From positions 70,813 to 134,812 of the forward strand of contig DATCEO010000017.1 in NCBI GenBank assembly GCA_036510065.1: a stretch of 64,000 bases of DNA, read 5' to 3'. The stretch is from DASUBV01 sp036510065 (GTDB lineage: Bacteria > Actinomycetota > Actinomycetes > Streptosporangiales > Streptosporangiaceae). Position numbers and translations under genes: made by a program. The notes below the pieces were generated by a model that had not been told where the DNA came from, searched no databases, and saw only the letters and a program-made list of their open reading frames with translations. This document shows positions 33,726 through 43,754 of the stretch, in pieces; position 1 is the first letter of the stretch; every line of letters begins with the position of its first letter.

Positions 33726-35366
33726 ATGGAAACAGCCAGCACCGGACCCGACCGGGCCGTGGCCCGCAGGCTCAACCTCGACCCGGCTGCCGTCCGGGAG
33801 GCCCGCGAGCTTGCCCGCCGCGCCGGGCAGCCCATCGTCGACATGGCCAGGACCCATACCACCGTCTCCGTCGAGCGCGCCGTGCTCCGGCTGGCCGGCC
33901 TGCGGGGCGCCGACGAGGACGGCATGCCGTGGGTGAACCGGCTGGCCGACGCGGTGCGGCGCGGCACCGGCCTGGAGCGCGGCGTGGCCCTGCCAGCCTG
34001 GGACGCGCTGCTGTCGGGGAACTATCCCGACCTGGGCGCGCTGGCCCGGGCCGCCGCGGCGGGCGAGGTCCAGTTCCGCATTCCGGACGGGGCGGACGCG
34101 CATGCCGCCCGGGGCGCCGCCGCGGCGGCGGCGGCCGGCGGGATCGCCCGCATCGACGCGCAGCGGGCCGCCCGCGAGGCGATGATCGCGCAGACGTCCC
34201 AGCCGCGGATGCCGTGGATCTACCTCATCGTGGCCACCGGCGACATCTACGAGGACATCCCGCAGGCCCAGGCGGCGGCCCGGGAGGGCGCCGACATCAT
34301 CGCGGTGATCCGGTCCACCGGCCAGTCGCTGCTCGACTACGTTCCCGAGGGCGCGACCCGCGAGGGCTTCGCGGGCACCTACGCGACCCAGGAGAACTTC
34401 GCGCTGATGCGGGCGGCCCTCGACGAGGTGTCCCGCGAGCTGGGCCGCTACGTCCGGCTGACCAACTACGCCTCGGGCCTGTGCATGCCCGAGATCGCGT
34501 CGCTGGCCGGCCTGGAGCGGCTGGACATGATGCTGAACGACTGCATGTACGGGATCATCTTCCGGGACATCAATCCCCGCCGGACCTTCATCGACCAGCG
34601 GTTCTCCCGGCAGATCCACGCCCGGGCCGGGATCATCATCAACACCGGCGAGGACAACTACCTGACGACCGCCGACGCCGTGGACGCGGCTCACACGGTC
34701 GTGGTCAGCCAGCTCCTGAACGAGTACTTCGGCAAGGAGGCGGGCCTGGCCGACAGCCAGCTCGGCCTGGGCCACGCCTTCGAGATCAACCCCGCGGTCC
34801 CCGACTCCTTCGTGCTGGAGCTGGCCCACGCCCAGCTCGTCCGCGAGCTGTTCCCCGATGCCCCGCTCAAGTACATGCCTCCGACCAAGCACATGACCGG
34901 CAACGTCTTCGCCGGCTACCTGCTGGATGCCTTCTTTAACCTGGCCGGCGTCATGACCGACCAGTCGATCTTGCTGATCGGCATGATGACCGAGGGCATC
35001 CACACGCCGTTCCTGGCCGACAGGGATCTCGCGCTGGAGAATGTCCGGTATGTCCGTGAGGCGGCCGGGCGGCTCGGCGAGAGCTTCCAGCCGGTGCCCG
35101 GCGGCTTCATCGACCGCCGCGCGAACGAGGTGCTCGGCGAGGCGGTCCGGCTGCTGCGCCGGATCAGCGCCGAGGGCCTGCTGGAGGCCATCGCGGACGG
35201 CACCTTCGGCATCACCCGGCGGCCCGCCGACGGCGGCCGCGGCCTGGACGGGGTCATCGAGCACGCGGACGGTTACTTCAACCCGGCCAGGGACATCCTC
35301 GAGGGCGCGCAGCGGAACCTGCCCGGCGACACGCCGCCGGCGGCGATGAGCGAGATCGGAGCCTAG
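33726..35366 (+). CDS. kamD: Lysine 5,6-aminomutase, alpha subunit
   Basis: This 546-residue protein is the large PLP/adenosylcobalamin-binding TIM-barrel subunit of beta-lysine (D-lysine) 5,6-aminomutase. Family segments include AREGADIIAVIRSTGQSLLD, the barrel strand RYVRLTNYASGLCMPEIASL, RTFIDQRFSRQIHARAGIII, and MPPTKHMTGNVFAGYLLDAF. It moves the terminal amino group of beta-lysine to give 3,5-diaminohexanoate. It starts 3 bp after kdd stops and ends 3 bp before kamE, so the genes form one transcript. No truncation is seen. Confidence 0.92.
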   Translation: METASTGPDRAVARRLNLDPAAVREARELARRAGQPIVDMARTHTTVSVERAVLRLAGLRGADEDGMPWVNRLADAVRRGTGLERGVALPAWDALLSGNYPDLGALARAAAAGEVQFRIPDGADAHAARGAAAAAAAGGIARIDAQRAAREAMIAQTSQPRMPWIYLIVATGDIYEDIPQAQAAAREGADIIAVIRSTGQSLLDYVPEGATREGFAGTYATQENFALMRAALDEVSRELGRYVRLTNYASGLCMPEIASLAGLERLDMMLNDCMYGIIFRDINPRRTFIDQRFSRQIHARAGIIINTGEDNYLTTADAVDAAHTVVVSQLLNEYFGKEAGLADSQLGLGHAFEINPAVPDSFVLELAHAQLVRELFPDAPLKYMPPTKHMTGNVFAGYLLDAFFNLAGVMTDQSILLIGMMTEGIHTPFLADRDLALENVRYVREAAGRLGESFQPVPGGFIDRRANEVLGEAVRLLRRISAEGLLEAIADGTFGITRRPADGGRGLDGVIEHADGYFNPARDILEGAQRNLPGDTPPAAMSEIGA

Positions 35367-35368
35367 CC

Positions 35369-36163
35369 ATGACCGAGCTCGATCAGCCGGGCCGCCCGGC
35401 CGAGCCGCAGATCGTCCGGCCCTACGGCGACACCACGGGCGACGGGCGGGTGCAGGTGTCGTTCACCCTGCCGGTCCCCTACGGCACCGCCCGGCAGCGG
35501 GCCCGGGCCGAGGGCGCCGCGCTCCAGCTGGCGGCCAAGATGGGCCTGGAGCCGGCCATGGTCGTGCACGCGAAGGGCATCGGGACCGACTTCACCTTCT
35601 TCATCGTGTACGGGCGCGTCGGCCACCTGGTCGACCTGTCCGAGGTCATCGTGGCCGAGCGCGAGTTCCCGCTGCTGGCGGCGGCCGAGGTCAACCTGCG
35701 GATCCGGTCCGGGCTCGGCCGAAAGCTCGTGGTGGTGGGCGCCTGCATCGGCACCGACGCGCACACCGTGGGCATCGACGCCATCCTCAACGTGAAGGGC
35801 CACGCGGGGGAGAAGGGCCTGGAGTATTACCGGGAGATCCGCGTGGTCAACCTCGGCTCCCAGGTCGCGGTGCCGGACCTGGTGGCCCGGGCCGCCGCCG
35901 AGGGCGCCGACGCCGTCCTGGTCAGCCAGGTCGTGACGCAGCGGGACGCGCACATCGCCAATGCCCGCGAGATGGCCGGCGCGTTCGCCGCGGCCGGCCC
36001 GCGGCGGCCGCTGCTGGTCGTCGGGGGACCGCGGTTCGACCCGGCCATGACCGCCAGCCTGGGCGTGGACAAGGTCTTCGGCAAGGGCACCACGCCGGGC
36101 GAGGTGGCCAGCTACCTGGCCTACACGCTGGCCCCGGCCGACTCGATCGGCGTCGGCGCATGA
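35369..36163 (+). CDS. kamE: Lysine 5,6-aminomutase, beta subunit (B12-binding)
   Basis: This 264-residue partner of KamD carries the cobalamin-binding motif Asp-x-His-x-x-Gly at 130-135 (TDAHTVG), so His132 is the likely cobalt ligand. Lys143 lies 11 residues later (NVKGHAGEKG), the same offset as between the cobalt His and the PLP-bound Lys of the clostridial beta subunit. The N-terminal half (15-100) is the small dimerisation and PLP-shielding domain. The C-terminal Rossmann part ends in VFGKGTTPGEVASYL. The ATG is 3 bp after kamD, and its TGA overlaps the start of kal by 4 bp. Confidence 0.92.
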   Translation: MTELDQPGRPAEPQIVRPYGDTTGDGRVQVSFTLPVPYGTARQRARAEGAALQLAAKMGLEPAMVVHAKGIGTDFTFFIVYGRVGHLVDLSEVIVAEREFPLLAAAEVNLRIRSGLGRKLVVVGACIGTDAHTVGIDAILNVKGHAGEKGLEYYREIRVVNLGSQVAVPDLVARAAAEGADAVLVSQVVTQRDAHIANAREMAGAFAAAGPRRPLLVVGGPRFDPAMTASLGVDKVFGKGTTPGEVASYLAYTLAPADSIGVGA

Positions 36164-36594
36164 CCGGCGGTCCTGCTCCTGAGGCCGCGGGAGGCGGCCC
36201 GCGGGTAGGCCTGACCGTCACCCACCGGCGTTACGTCCCCTATAGCCACGCGCACTACGGTGGCCACCTGGTCGACGGCGCCTACGTCCTGGGGCTGTTC
36301 GGCGATGTCGCCACCGAGGTCTGCATCCGGACCGACGGGGACGAGGGCCTGTTCGCGTCGTACTCGGATGTGCAGTTCCGCGCCCCGGTGCTGGCCGGCG
36401 ACGTGCTCGAGGTCACCGCGACGGTGACCCGGGTCGGCACCCGCAGCCGCGGCCTGGCGCTGGAGGCCCGGGTGGTCTGCCGGGCCGAGCCCGAGCGCGG
36501 CCCCTCGGCCGCCCGGGTGCTCAGCGAGCCCGTCATCGCGGTCACGGCCGCCGGCACTGTCGTCGCCCCGCCGGTTGCCACCCCGCCCGCCTGA
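36160..36594 (+). CDS. kal: 3-aminobutyryl-CoA ammonia-lyase (hotdog fold)
   Basis: This 144-residue hotdog-fold protein should remove ammonia from 3-aminobutyryl-CoA to give crotonyl-CoA, the final specific step of lysine fermentation. The family pattern is HYGGHLVDGAYVLGLFGDVA, then FASYSDVQFRAPVLAGDVLE, then a strand VTATVTRVGTRSRGLALEA. An unstructured leader of about 15 residues and a Pro/Ala-rich tail flank the core. It is the last gene of the operon and is followed at once by a large terminator hairpin. The enzyme expected between kdd and kal in the pathway, Kce, is not encoded here. Confidence 0.85.
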   Translation: MTGGPAPEAAGGGPRVGLTVTHRRYVPYSHAHYGGHLVDGAYVLGLFGDVATEVCIRTDGDEGLFASYSDVQFRAPVLAGDVLEVTATVTRVGTRSRGLALEARVVCRAEPERGPSAARVLSEPVIAVTAAGTVVAPPVATPPA

Positions 36595-36595
36595 C

Positions 36596-36631
36596 GCTAG
36601 CGGGGACGGCCGGCTGGCCGGCCCCGCTAGC
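36596..36631. terminator. Large bidirectional terminator hairpin
   Basis: GCTAGCGGGG (36596-36605) pairs perfectly with CCCCGCTAGC (36622-36631). The 16-nt loop holds a further 5-bp stem (CGGCC/GGCCG) after a single mismatch. It sits exactly between the convergent stops of kal (36594) and acs (36639). Confidence 0.75.
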
Positions 36632-36638
36632 GGGGACG

Positions 36639-38747
<2,109 letters not shown>

Positions 38748-39364
38748 TCTGCGTCCTCCAGCCGGAAACATTGGATCCGCGTCAGCCGCCGGGGTCATAA
38801 GGGAATTGCAGGACGCGGGCCTCTGCCCGGCAGGTTCTGGTCGCCCATGACAACCCTGTCATGCTGCCCCCACACGCTACGGGAGTCTCAATTGTATCGC
38901 CGGCGGACAACCCCGAACAGGCCCGTCATCAGACGGCCGCCAGGCGCATCTTTCCTGGTAGGACAGGTTGACATCGGCGCGATCGACGGTAAGTTTCTGC
39001 CCAGTCCAGCACCGGGCCAGCCGGCCGGGGGCGGTCAGTCAGCCCGGCCGGGGCTGTGCCGAGAGTCGGGCGTGCTGCCCGGCTCGGGCCAGGCGCAGCC
39101 CGACAGGGAGCGGCTGCTCAGGCCCCGGCTGGACGGGGGGTTGGATCCAGGAGGGGCCCGGGTACCCAGTAGACAACGGATCACGATCCCGTTACCGGCG
39201 GGACGCGATCCGGTCCGAAGGGTGTCCCGGGCCCTCTTCCCGCCCCGGGAAGTATGGGATCGTGGTTGCGAGAACCACCGTGTTCTGGAACCACCGTGCC
39301 GATCCGGACGTTGGTGACGCGTGTATCCTCACCAACGCCATAACCGACGCCTGAGGCAGGCATA
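38748..39364. other. 617-bp divergent spacer rich in dyads
   Basis: I see no gene here. The spacer separates acs and ppm1, which diverge. It holds CATGACA-N4-TGTCATG (38846-38863), about 100 bp ahead of acs and a plausible operator. It also holds TTGACA-N16-TAAGTT (38968-38995), a promoter-like pair on the plus strand. Nearer ppm1 are GTGGTT-N5-AACCAC (39262-39278), the 11-bp direct repeat GAACCACCGTG at 39272-39282 and 39288-39298, and the 9-bp-arm dyad CGTTGGTGA...TCACCAACG (39309-39337) that ends 27 bp before the ppm1 start. Confidence 0.5.
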
Positions 39365-40177
39365 GTGACCACCACCGTCCGGCCAAGCAGCCCGATCGGG
39401 CACGTCGCCGTCATCATCCCGACGTACAACGAGCTGGCCAACCTCGAGAACATCGTGGCGCGGGCCCGCGGCGCGGCGCCCGCGGCCGACATCCTCGTCG
39501 TGGATGACAACAGCCCCGACGGGACCGGCGACCTGGCCGACAAGCTGGCGGCCGGGGACGATCACATCCGGGTGCTGCACCGCAGCGCCAAGGCCGGCCT
39601 GGGCGCCGCCTACATCGCCGGCTTCGGCTGGGCCCTGGAGCGCGGCTACGGCACGCTGGTCGAGATGGACGCGGACGGCTCGCATGACCCCGCGGACCTG
39701 CCGCGGCTGCTGAGCGCGCTCGAGACCGCCGACCTGGTGGTCGGCTCGCGCTGGGTGCCCGGCGGCGTCGTGGTCAACTGGCCCCGGTCCCGGGAGGTGC
39801 TCTCGCGCGGCGCGAACACCTACGCCCGGCTGATGCTCGGCATCGAGGTGCACGACGCGACCGGGGGATACCGCGCGTACCGGGCAGACACGCTGCGGGC
39901 CATCGGCCTGGAGCAGGTGCAGTCGCAGGGATACTGCTTCCAGGTCGACCTGACCCTGCGGACGGTCAACGCGGGCCTGGTGGTGCGCGAGGTGCCGATC
40001 ACCTTCACCGACCGGACCATCGGCGCGAGCAAGATGAGCCGGACGGTCGTCTTCGAGGCCTTCTGGCGGGTCGCCCAGTGGGGCATCGGGCAGCACCTGC
40101 ACCGCTCGCGCACCGCCGCCCGGCGGGCCGCCGCCCCGCCAGTGCCGGACCAGACCACCCAGATCAAGTCTCAGTAG
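39365..40177 (+). CDS. ppm1: Polyprenol-monophosphomannose synthase (GT2)
   Basis: This 270-residue family-2 glycosyltransferase should move mannose from GDP-mannose to polyprenyl phosphate, making the donor for mannosylation outside the membrane. Motifs are VAVIIPTYNELANLENIVAR, LVVDDNSPDGTGDLA, the metal-binding VEMDADGSHDP and the DPM1-like RWVPGGVVVNWPRSREVLSR and DATGGYRAYRADTLRAI. It lacks the C-terminal membrane or acyltransferase part found in some actinomycete versions, so it is the stand-alone catalytic form. The start is a GTG, preceded by a strong dyad. The last 25 residues are a disordered tail. Confidence 0.9.
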   Translation: MTTTVRPSSPIGHVAVIIPTYNELANLENIVARARGAAPAADILVVDDNSPDGTGDLADKLAAGDDHIRVLHRSAKAGLGAAYIAGFGWALERGYGTLVEMDADGSHDPADLPRLLSALETADLVVGSRWVPGGVVVNWPRSREVLSRGANTYARLMLGIEVHDATGGYRAYRADTLRAIGLEQVQSQGYCFQVDLTLRTVNAGLVVREVPITFTDRTIGASKMSRTVVFEAFWRVAQWGIGQHLHRSRTAARRAAAPPVPDQTTQIKSQ

Positions 40178-40232
40178 GTCTGCCCGGCTGGGGTGCCGAA
40201 GCTCGGTAAGACTGCCCGGCGGGGGCCGCCGG

Positions 40233-40622
40233 TCAGGCGCTCTTGCGCTGCCGGGGTGCCTGCGACCGGCTGGCCGGGGCGTGCGTCGTGCCGCGCTCGC
40301 CGCGGATGACCGCCAGCCGCTCGGCCAGCACTTCCTCCAGGTCGGCAAGCGTCCGGCGCTCCATCAGCATGTCCCAGTGGCTGCGCGGGGCCTTGGCCTT
40401 CTTGGGCGCCGGCATATCTCCGGTGACGGTGACAGCGGTGGCGCCGCAGACCCGGCACTCCCAGTTGGCGGGCAGCTCGGCCTCGGCGGAGAAAGGCACC
40501 GTGAACCGGTGCCCCTTCGGGCAGTCGAAAGCAACCTCCTGACGCGGGGCCAGGTCGGTGTTACGGTCGTTCTCGTAGCTAGTAGCTCCGAGTCGGGTGC
40601 CGCGAAGTGCGCGTTCGGCCAT
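40233..40622 (-). CDS. rbpA: RNA polymerase-binding protein RbpA
   Basis: This 129-residue actinobacterial transcription factor binds group 1/2 sigma factors and RNA polymerase and stabilises the open complex. It has the RbpA start (MAERALRGTRLGATSYENDR), the core zinc-type Cys pair set (FDCPKGHRFTVPF and WECRVCGA) and the sigma-interaction helix SHWDMLMERRTLADLEEVLA. The C-terminal 18 residues are a basic extension. I use ATG 40622 because the family starts there. A match to the SigR/SigH-type promoter lies 42 bp upstream, in line with stress control of rbpA in Streptomyces. Confidence 0.95.
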   Translation of the reverse strand: MAERALRGTRLGATSYENDRNTDLAPRQEVAFDCPKGHRFTVPFSAEAELPANWECRVCGATAVTVTGDMPAPKKAKAPRSHWDMLMERRTLADLEEVLAERLAVIRGERGTTHAPASRSQAPRQRKSA

Positions 40623-40663
40623 AAGTTCCACTGCCTCTCAGGCGCTCAGCCGTCCTACTTAAC

Positions 40664-40689
40664 AACGGTGAGTACCCGGACAAGATTCC
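40664..40689 (-). promoter_or_regulatory. SigR (ECF)-type promoter of rbpA
   Basis: On the minus strand GGAAT (40689-40685) is followed after exactly 18 bp by GTT (40666-40664). This is the full consensus of the thiol-oxidative-stress sigma factor SigR of Streptomyces, for which rbpA is a known target. The predicted transcript would start about 35-40 bp before the rbpA ATG. Confidence 0.7.
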
Positions 40690-40769
40690 CGGCCCGGCCT
40701 CGTTCCAACCCCTCCGGGCTGCCCGATCTCAGCGCGAGCCCCGATCACGGCGCACCGGCGGGCGCCCGA

Positions 40770-41534
40770 TCACCCGGCCTGGCGCGGATACCAGCGGCCG
40801 CGGCCCAGCAGGACCTCGCGCAGCAGGGCGGTCTGATCGGTGATGATTCCGTCCACGCCGAGGTCAAGCAGGGTAGCCATCAGCTGCCGGTCGTTGACCG
40901 TCCAGACGTGGACCTGCAAGCCGGCGGCATGCGCCCGGCGGATGAACGTGCCCGTCGCCACGCGCGCCGGGACCTGCGCGCAGCGCACCGATAGCCGGGC
41001 AAACCGCCGTGACAGCACGTAATCTGAGAAACCGGACTTGATCAGGCCGATCGCCGCCGGCGCGGTGGCCATGCAGACCGGCCGGGCCAGCGCCCGCCGG
41101 GCGGCCCGCAGCCGCCGTCCGGAGAATGACGTCACGCAGACCCGGTCCCAGGCCGCCGTCCGGCGCAGCACCTCGGCTAGCGGGCCGATGGCCGAGTCAT
41201 CCTTGATGTCGATGTTGAAGCGCACATCCGGCCACGCGCCGAGCAGGTCCGCCAGCAGCGGGATCGGCTCGCTGCCGCCGATCCGCGCGGCGGCCACCCG
41301 GGCGTAGGGCAGCTCAGCGATCCGGCCGGCCCCGTCGGTGACCCGCTCCAGGGTCCGGTCGTGAAAGGCGACCACCTGGCCGTCGGCCGTGGCGTGCACG
41401 TCGGTTTCCAGGTAGGCGTACCCGAGCCCGACAGCGTGCTGGAACGCCGGCCAGGAGTTCTCCGGGAAGTGGCCGGCCCCGCCCCGGTGCGCGAAGGCGA
41501 TCGGCCGGGGATGATCAAGGAATCCGGATGGCAC
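40770..41534 (-). CDS. Glycerophosphodiester phosphodiesterase
   Basis: This 254-residue TIM-barrel enzyme should release glycerol-3-phosphate from deacylated phospholipids. Catalytic and metal residues are visible: His16-Arg17 (AHRGGAGH), Glu25-Asn26 (FPENSW), Glu43 and Asp45 (LETDVHATAD), and His58 (FHDRTL). FNIDIKDD and VHVWTVND continue the GDPD pattern. No signal peptide is present, so it is the cytoplasmic type. The ATG is 4 bp downstream of the stop of the TrmH-like gene, so it is likely in its transcript. Confidence 0.92.
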   Translation of the reverse strand: MPSGFLDHPRPIAFAHRGGAGHFPENSWPAFQHAVGLGYAYLETDVHATADGQVVAFHDRTLERVTDGAGRIAELPYARVAAARIGGSEPIPLLADLLGAWPDVRFNIDIKDDSAIGPLAEVLRRTAAWDRVCVTSFSGRRLRAARRALARPVCMATAPAAIGLIKSGFSDYVLSRRFARLSVRCAQVPARVATGTFIRRAHAAGLQVHVWTVNDRQLMATLLDLGVDGIITDQTALLREVLLGRGRWYPRQAG

Positions 41535-41538
41535 CGCC

Positions 41539-42141
41539 TCAGTATGCCGCCCACTCCCGCCGCCGAGCCTCCGCTAGCGCCACGGCCGCCGCCGTGGCCA
41601 CGTTCAGCGACCCCACCTTGCCGGCCTGGGGGATGTAGGCCACCACGTCGGCGGCGGCCAGCAGGGCGGCCGAGCAGCCCCGGTCCTCGTTGCCGAGGGC
41701 CAGGCAGATGTCGCCCTCCAGCGGCGCCTCGTGCAGCGGCATGGCCCCGCCCGCGAGCTCGATCGCGACCACCCGCAGGCCGCCGGCCCGGGCGGCGGCG
41801 ACGCCGGCCCTGATATCCGGCAGCCGCTCCCAGGGCAGGTGACGATCGGTGCCGAGCGCGGTCTTGCGCGCCGAGGGATGCTCGGGGGTGGCGCAGTCGC
41901 CGCACAGCCAGAGCTGGTCGGCGCCGAACGCGGCCGCGGTCCGCACGATCGACCCCACGTTGAACGGCTGCCCGACCGACTCCAGCAGCACGCAGACCCT
42001 GGCCTGGGTGCGGCGGCGCCAGGACCGGTTGAGGCGCTTGACGTCGGTCGCCCCGAGCTGCCGCCGGACCGGCGCCCCGCCGGTCCCGCTCTCGCCCTGG
42101 TCAGCGGTATCAGGCGCCTCGGGCGCTCCCGGGCCGCTCAC
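41539..42141 (-). CDS. TrmH/SpoU-family RNA 2'-O-methyltransferase
   Basis: This 200-residue protein has the SPOUT knot. VCVLLESVGQPFNVGSIVRT is motif 1 with the catalytic Arg, ICLALGNEDRGCSA is motif 2, and VAYIPQAGKVGSLNVATAAA is motif 3. It should methylate a ribose 2'-OH in tRNA or rRNA using SAM. The first 40 residues are disordered. The GTG start at 42141 overlaps the TGA of the preceding methyltransferase (GTGA), so I take that over a longer open frame with no homology. The pairing with a second RNA-methyltransferase-like gene suggests a small RNA-modification operon. Confidence 0.88.
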   Translation of the reverse strand: MSGPGAPEAPDTADQGESGTGGAPVRRQLGATDVKRLNRSWRRRTQARVCVLLESVGQPFNVGSIVRTAAAFGADQLWLCGDCATPEHPSARKTALGTDRHLPWERLPDIRAGVAAARAGGLRVVAIELAGGAMPLHEAPLEGDICLALGNEDRGCSAALLAAADVVAYIPQAGKVGSLNVATAAAVALAEARRREWAAY

Positions 42142-42737
42142 CGGGCCGCCGTGACCCGCAGCACCCGGTACCCCGACCGGGCGGCTATCCGGTCGGCCGT
42201 CCAGCCGCCCTCGGCCAGCCAGCGCTGCAGCGAGTCCGAGCCCAGGTTGCGCGCCGCGACCAGGTAGGCCGTCCCGTCCGGGGCCAGCCTGGCCAGCCAG
42301 GTGCTCAGCAGGCCGTGCAGGGCCGCCTTCCCGATCCGGATCGGCGGGTTCGACCAGATCAGGTCGAAGCTGGCCGGGAGCGCCGGGTCGCCGGGCGGCA
42401 GGCAGCGGACCCGGGTCAGGCCGGCCGCGGCCGCGTTGCGCCGGCACAGCTCGAGGGCACGCTGGTTGACATCGGTGGCCCAGACCGTGGCGCCCGGCGA
42501 CCGGGCCGCGAGCACCAGCGCCAGCGGCCCGTAGCCGGAGCCCAGGTCGAGCAGGTCACCTGAGGCCGGGGGCGGCGGAGCCGTCTCCATCAGCAGCCTG
42601 GTGCCGGGGTCCAGCCGCGTCGGCGAGAACACCCCCGCGTCGGTCTCCAGAGCCAGGTGCACGTCCGCCAGGACGACCTGCACGGTGCCGGGCCGGTGCG
42701 CGGCGCCGGGCCGCTCAGCGAAGTACTGGGTGCTCAC
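42138..42737 (-). CDS. Class I methyltransferase, RsmC-like
   Basis: This 199-residue protein has the SAM-binding DLLDLGSGYGPLALVLAARS and the catalytic motif SNPPIRIGK. These are those of small-domain-C RsmC/RsmD-type enzymes that methylate a guanine base amino group of 16S rRNA. It is about the length of the C-terminal half of E. coli RsmC, the usual actinobacterial form. The opening residues (TVQVVLADVHLALETDAGVF) match the single-domain homologs. The start is GTG, overlapping the DUF3817 gene by 23 bp. Confidence 0.85.
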   Translation of the reverse strand: MSTQYFAERPGAAHRPGTVQVVLADVHLALETDAGVFSPTRLDPGTRLLMETAPPPPASGDLLDLGSGYGPLALVLAARSPGATVWATDVNQRALELCRRNAAAAGLTRVRCLPPGDPALPASFDLIWSNPPIRIGKAALHGLLSTWLARLAPDGTAYLVAARNLGSDSLQRWLAEGGWTADRIAARSGYRVLRVTAAR

Positions 42738-43080
42738 GCGGCGCTACCCCCGCGGCGGCCAGCGCGGGGTTGATGTAGGTGCGGCTGACCCACCGCTCGA
42801 CCACGAAGGTCAGCACCGGGATCGTGCCGGCCAGCAGCACGATGACGGTGCGCCAGCTCGCCAGGGGGACGCGCACGGCGCGGGTCATCACGAACGCCAC
42901 GATCACGTAGACGATGTAGAGGAAGCCGTGCAGGGTGCCGACGTAGGTGGCGATGAACAGGTTGTGCGCGAAGGCCTGCAGCGGGATGCCGACGAAGCAC
43001 AGCACGATGACCAGGACGCCAGTCGTGAACGCCATCACCCGGTAGGCGCGCACGACCAGGCGGAGCGTGTCGGGACTCAC
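42715..43080 (-). CDS. DUF3817 integral membrane protein
   Basis: This 121-residue protein has three or four hydrophobic helices: MAFTTGVLVIVLCFVGIPL, a YVGTLHGFLYIVYVIVAF segment with the conserved Gly-x-x-His-Gly, and VIVLLAGTIPVLTFVVERWV. This is the DUF3817 pattern, of unknown function, common near transcription and translation genes in actinomycetes. AAGGAGG ends 5 bp before GTG 43080, so translation should start there. An in-frame ATG at 43095 lies upstream of the ribosome site itself. Confidence 0.85.
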   Translation of the reverse strand: MSPDTLRLVVRAYRVMAFTTGVLVIVLCFVGIPLQAFAHNLFIATYVGTLHGFLYIVYVIVAFVMTRAVRVPLASWRTVIVLLAGTIPVLTFVVERWVSRTYINPALAAAGVAPREHPVLR

Positions 43081-43121
43081 CGGGACCTCCTTCACGTGAT
43101 CGGGGCGGCCTGCCGCCGGGG

Positions 43122-43553
43122 CTAGCGCAGCCCGTGGGCCCGGCCGTGGCCCCGCACCTGCTTGTGCAGCCGGCTGAGGTAGGCGTTATAGGCGTCGAGT
43201 TCGGGGTCATGCTCATCCTCGTCCCCGCCCGTCGCGGCCCGCTGCCCGGCGGTGGCCGGCAGTCCGCTCAGTCCGCTCTCCCCGCCCGGCGCCGTCGCCT
43301 CGCCGCCGGCGGCCTGCCGGGGCTTGGCCTCGTCCCGGATGGTCTTGGCCCAGAAGACGATGCCGAACACCGCGAATACCGGCCACTCAAAGGTGTACGC
43401 CCAGCTCAGCGCGTTACCGGCCTCTGCCCGGCGCAGCTGCCAGTCGCCAAGCCACAGCATGCCGACCACGGCCAGGATCGTGAACGCATGCCAGGCCAGC
43501 CACCGGGGAGAGATCACGAACCGCCACCGCGATCTCGGTGCGACGCTGGACAT
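43122..43553 (-). CDS. Two-helix membrane protein of unknown function
   Basis: This 143-residue protein has a positively charged start, two hydrophobic segments (WLAWHAFTILAVVGMLWLGD near 18-37 and FEWPVFAVFGIVFWAKTI near 53-70) and a long acidic, Gly-rich cytoplasmic tail ending in LSRLHKQVRGHGRAHGLR. The first helix with GDWQLRR resembles the SURF1-like N-terminus, but the rest of SURF1 is missing. I start at ATG 43551-43553; no strong ribosome site is seen. It is followed by the DUF3817 gene on the same strand 41 bp later. Confidence 0.7.
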   Translation of the reverse strand: MSSVAPRSRWRFVISPRWLAWHAFTILAVVGMLWLGDWQLRRAEAGNALSWAYTFEWPVFAVFGIVFWAKTIRDEAKPRQAAGGEATAPGGESGLSGLPATAGQRAATGGDEDEHDPELDAYNAYLSRLHKQVRGHGRAHGLR

Positions 43554-43754
43554 ACAGGTGAGCCTAGCGCCGCCGCGCCGCAGCCGGGACCTCAGGCCGG
43601 GCCATCCGCCGGCGCCGCCCGCCCGGCAGCCGCGGCCGGGAAATCCGGAAACACTGTCCGAACGGTCGCGTCTGCCGGTCAGCATCGCAGCGTAGCCGCG
43701 CCGGCCCAGCGAGTTACGGCCCCGGACCCGACCTTGTCGGTGATAATCGGAGCC

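Noticed and set aside
38968..39354. 128-codon plus-strand open frame before ppm1
   Set aside because: TTG start without ribosome site, mixed codon bias and no recognisable segment. Treated as non-coding spacer.
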